This document shows positions 6,700 to 6,885 of a stretch of 6,885 nucleotides of DNA, in pieces. The position numbers were made by a program, and so were the translations under genes. Location of the stretch: NCBI GenBank assembly GCA_946409145.1, contig CAMJVA010000090.1, positions 1 through 6,885 of the forward strand, in the 5' to 3' direction. Source of the stretch: an uncultured Enterococcus sp. (GTDB lineage: Bacteria > Bacillota > Bacilli > Lactobacillales > Enterococcaceae). The notes below the pieces were generated by a model that ran no database searches, had not been told where the DNA came from, and saw nothing but the letters and a program-made list of their open reading frames with translations. Positions within the stretch are counted from its first letter, which is position 1; the number at the start of each line of letters is the position of its first letter.

Positions 6700-6706
6700 C
6701 TCCTTT
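6700..6706 (-). promoter_or_regulatory. Ribosome binding site of the HesB-like gene
   Basis: AAAGGAG on the minus strand, 8 bases before the ATG at 6691. It sets the start and shows that the longer reading frame through the tRNA is not used. It begins only seven bases after the U-tract of the rRNA/tRNA terminator. Confidence 0.85.
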
Positions 6707-6713
6707 TTTAAAT

Positions 6714-6741
6714 AAAAAAAAACACCAGCAAATTGCTGATG
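6714..6741 (-). terminator. Intrinsic terminator of the rRNA/tRNA operon
   Basis: The minus-strand hairpin 6741-6723 forms 7 to 8 pairs, including one G-U, with a 3- to 5-base loop. It is followed by nine U (6722-6714) and lies seven bases after the tRNA-Asn 3' end. It should end most 5S-tRNA transcripts. Confidence 0.88.
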
Positions 6742-6747
6742 CAAATA

Positions 6748-6821
6748 CTCCGGCAGTAGGACTCGAACCTACGACATCATGATTAACAGTCATGCGCTAC
6801 TACCAACTGAGCTATGCCGGA
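6748..6821 (-). tRNA. tRNA-Asn (anticodon GUU)
   Basis: Seven-base acceptor arms (6821-6815 with 6755-6749) pair perfectly, with discriminator G at 6748. The anticodon stem CATGA/TCATG closes a CTGTTAA loop, giving anticodon GUU for Asn. The T arm GTAGG/CCTAC encloses TTCGAGT. The D stem has one likely non-Watson-Crick position (GCTC against TAGC). Position 8 is U, the site that ThiI thiolates. The 3' CCA is not encoded, so CCA must be added after processing. It lies 11 bases after the 5S gene, in the same transcript. Confidence 0.96.
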
Positions 6822-6832
6822 ATAAACAAAAA

Positions 6833-6885
6833 GCGTGGCGACGTCCTACTCTCACAAAGGGAAACCCTTCACTACAATCGGCGCT
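6833..6885 (-). rRNA. rrf: 5S ribosomal RNA, 3' part (5' end beyond window)
   Basis: The minus strand reads the well-conserved 3' half of 5S rRNA. It runs from AGCGCCGAUUGUAGUG, through the GGGUUUCCC hairpin and GUGAGAGUAGGACG, to the closing CGCCACGC. About 53 of the usual 115-117 bases are inside the window; the rest is cut by the edge, not degraded. The 3' end at 6833 is estimated from the terminal helix. With tRNA-Asn it marks the distal end of an rRNA operon. Confidence 0.96.

Noticed and set aside
6480..6782. Plus-strand reading frame of 100 codons
   Set aside because: It is antisense to the HesB-like gene and the tRNA-Asn, resembles no family and has no ribosome binding site; its C-terminal residues are the well-known artefact of translating a tRNA.
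6692..6793. N-terminal extension of the HesB-like protein by 34 residues
   Set aside because: The extra codons are translation of the terminator and the tRNA-Asn gene; a good Shine-Dalgarno lies before the internal ATG at 6691.
1..6885. Mobile element, CRISPR array, toxin-antitoxin or defence system
   Set aside because: I saw no transposase, integrase, regularly spaced repeats, target-site duplications or codon-use break; all genes are conserved housekeeping families on one strand.

Overview
The window looks like ordinary core chromosome from a low-GC Firmicute of the order Lactobacillales, most probably an Enterococcus-like genus. This rests on the strong AT bias, AGGAG-type Shine-Dalgarno sites, sigma-A promoters, a valine T-box in front of valS, a 5S rRNA 3' end that reads like enterococcal 5S, and the protein families. 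I cannot name the species from the sequence alone. Every gene I accept is on the minus strand, so the region reads from high to low coordinates.

Layout in transcription order. (1) The 3' part of a 5S rRNA gene (6833-6885, cut by the window edge) and a tRNA-Asn(GUU) gene form the tail of an rRNA operon, closed by an intrinsic terminator (6714-6741). (2) A 115-residue protein that resembles the HesB/YqkB-like 'iron-sulfur cluster biosynthesis family' begins about 22 bases after that terminator and has no promoter I can see. (3) A near-consensus promoter drives a two-gene operon, a NifS-type cysteine desulfurase followed by thiI. The two genes overlap by 19 bases, and a strong terminator follows thiI. 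(4) rex, the NADH/NAD+-sensing repressor, has its own promoter and an imperfect Rex-operator-like palindrome just before its Shine-Dalgarno. (5) The valS unit has a promoter starting three bases after the rex stop and embedded in a large inverted repeat, then a T-box leader with specifier GUU and a 3' terminator, then valyl-tRNA synthetase and a probable terminator at the window end.

How the genes work together. The desulfurase and ThiI form a sulfur relay from cysteine to tRNA uridine 8 (4-thiouridine) and/or the thiamine thiazole. The tRNA-Asn in this window carries a U at position 8 and could be a substrate. The small HesB-like gene upstream adds a possible iron-sulfur link. Rex ties redox state to gene expression, and valS is controlled by uncharged tRNA-Val. 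I found no mobile element, CRISPR array, defence system or clearly new system. The points worth a second look are regulatory: the valS promoter palindrome, the possible Rex autoregulatory site, the promoterless gene behind the rRNA operon, and competing pairings in the T-box leader.
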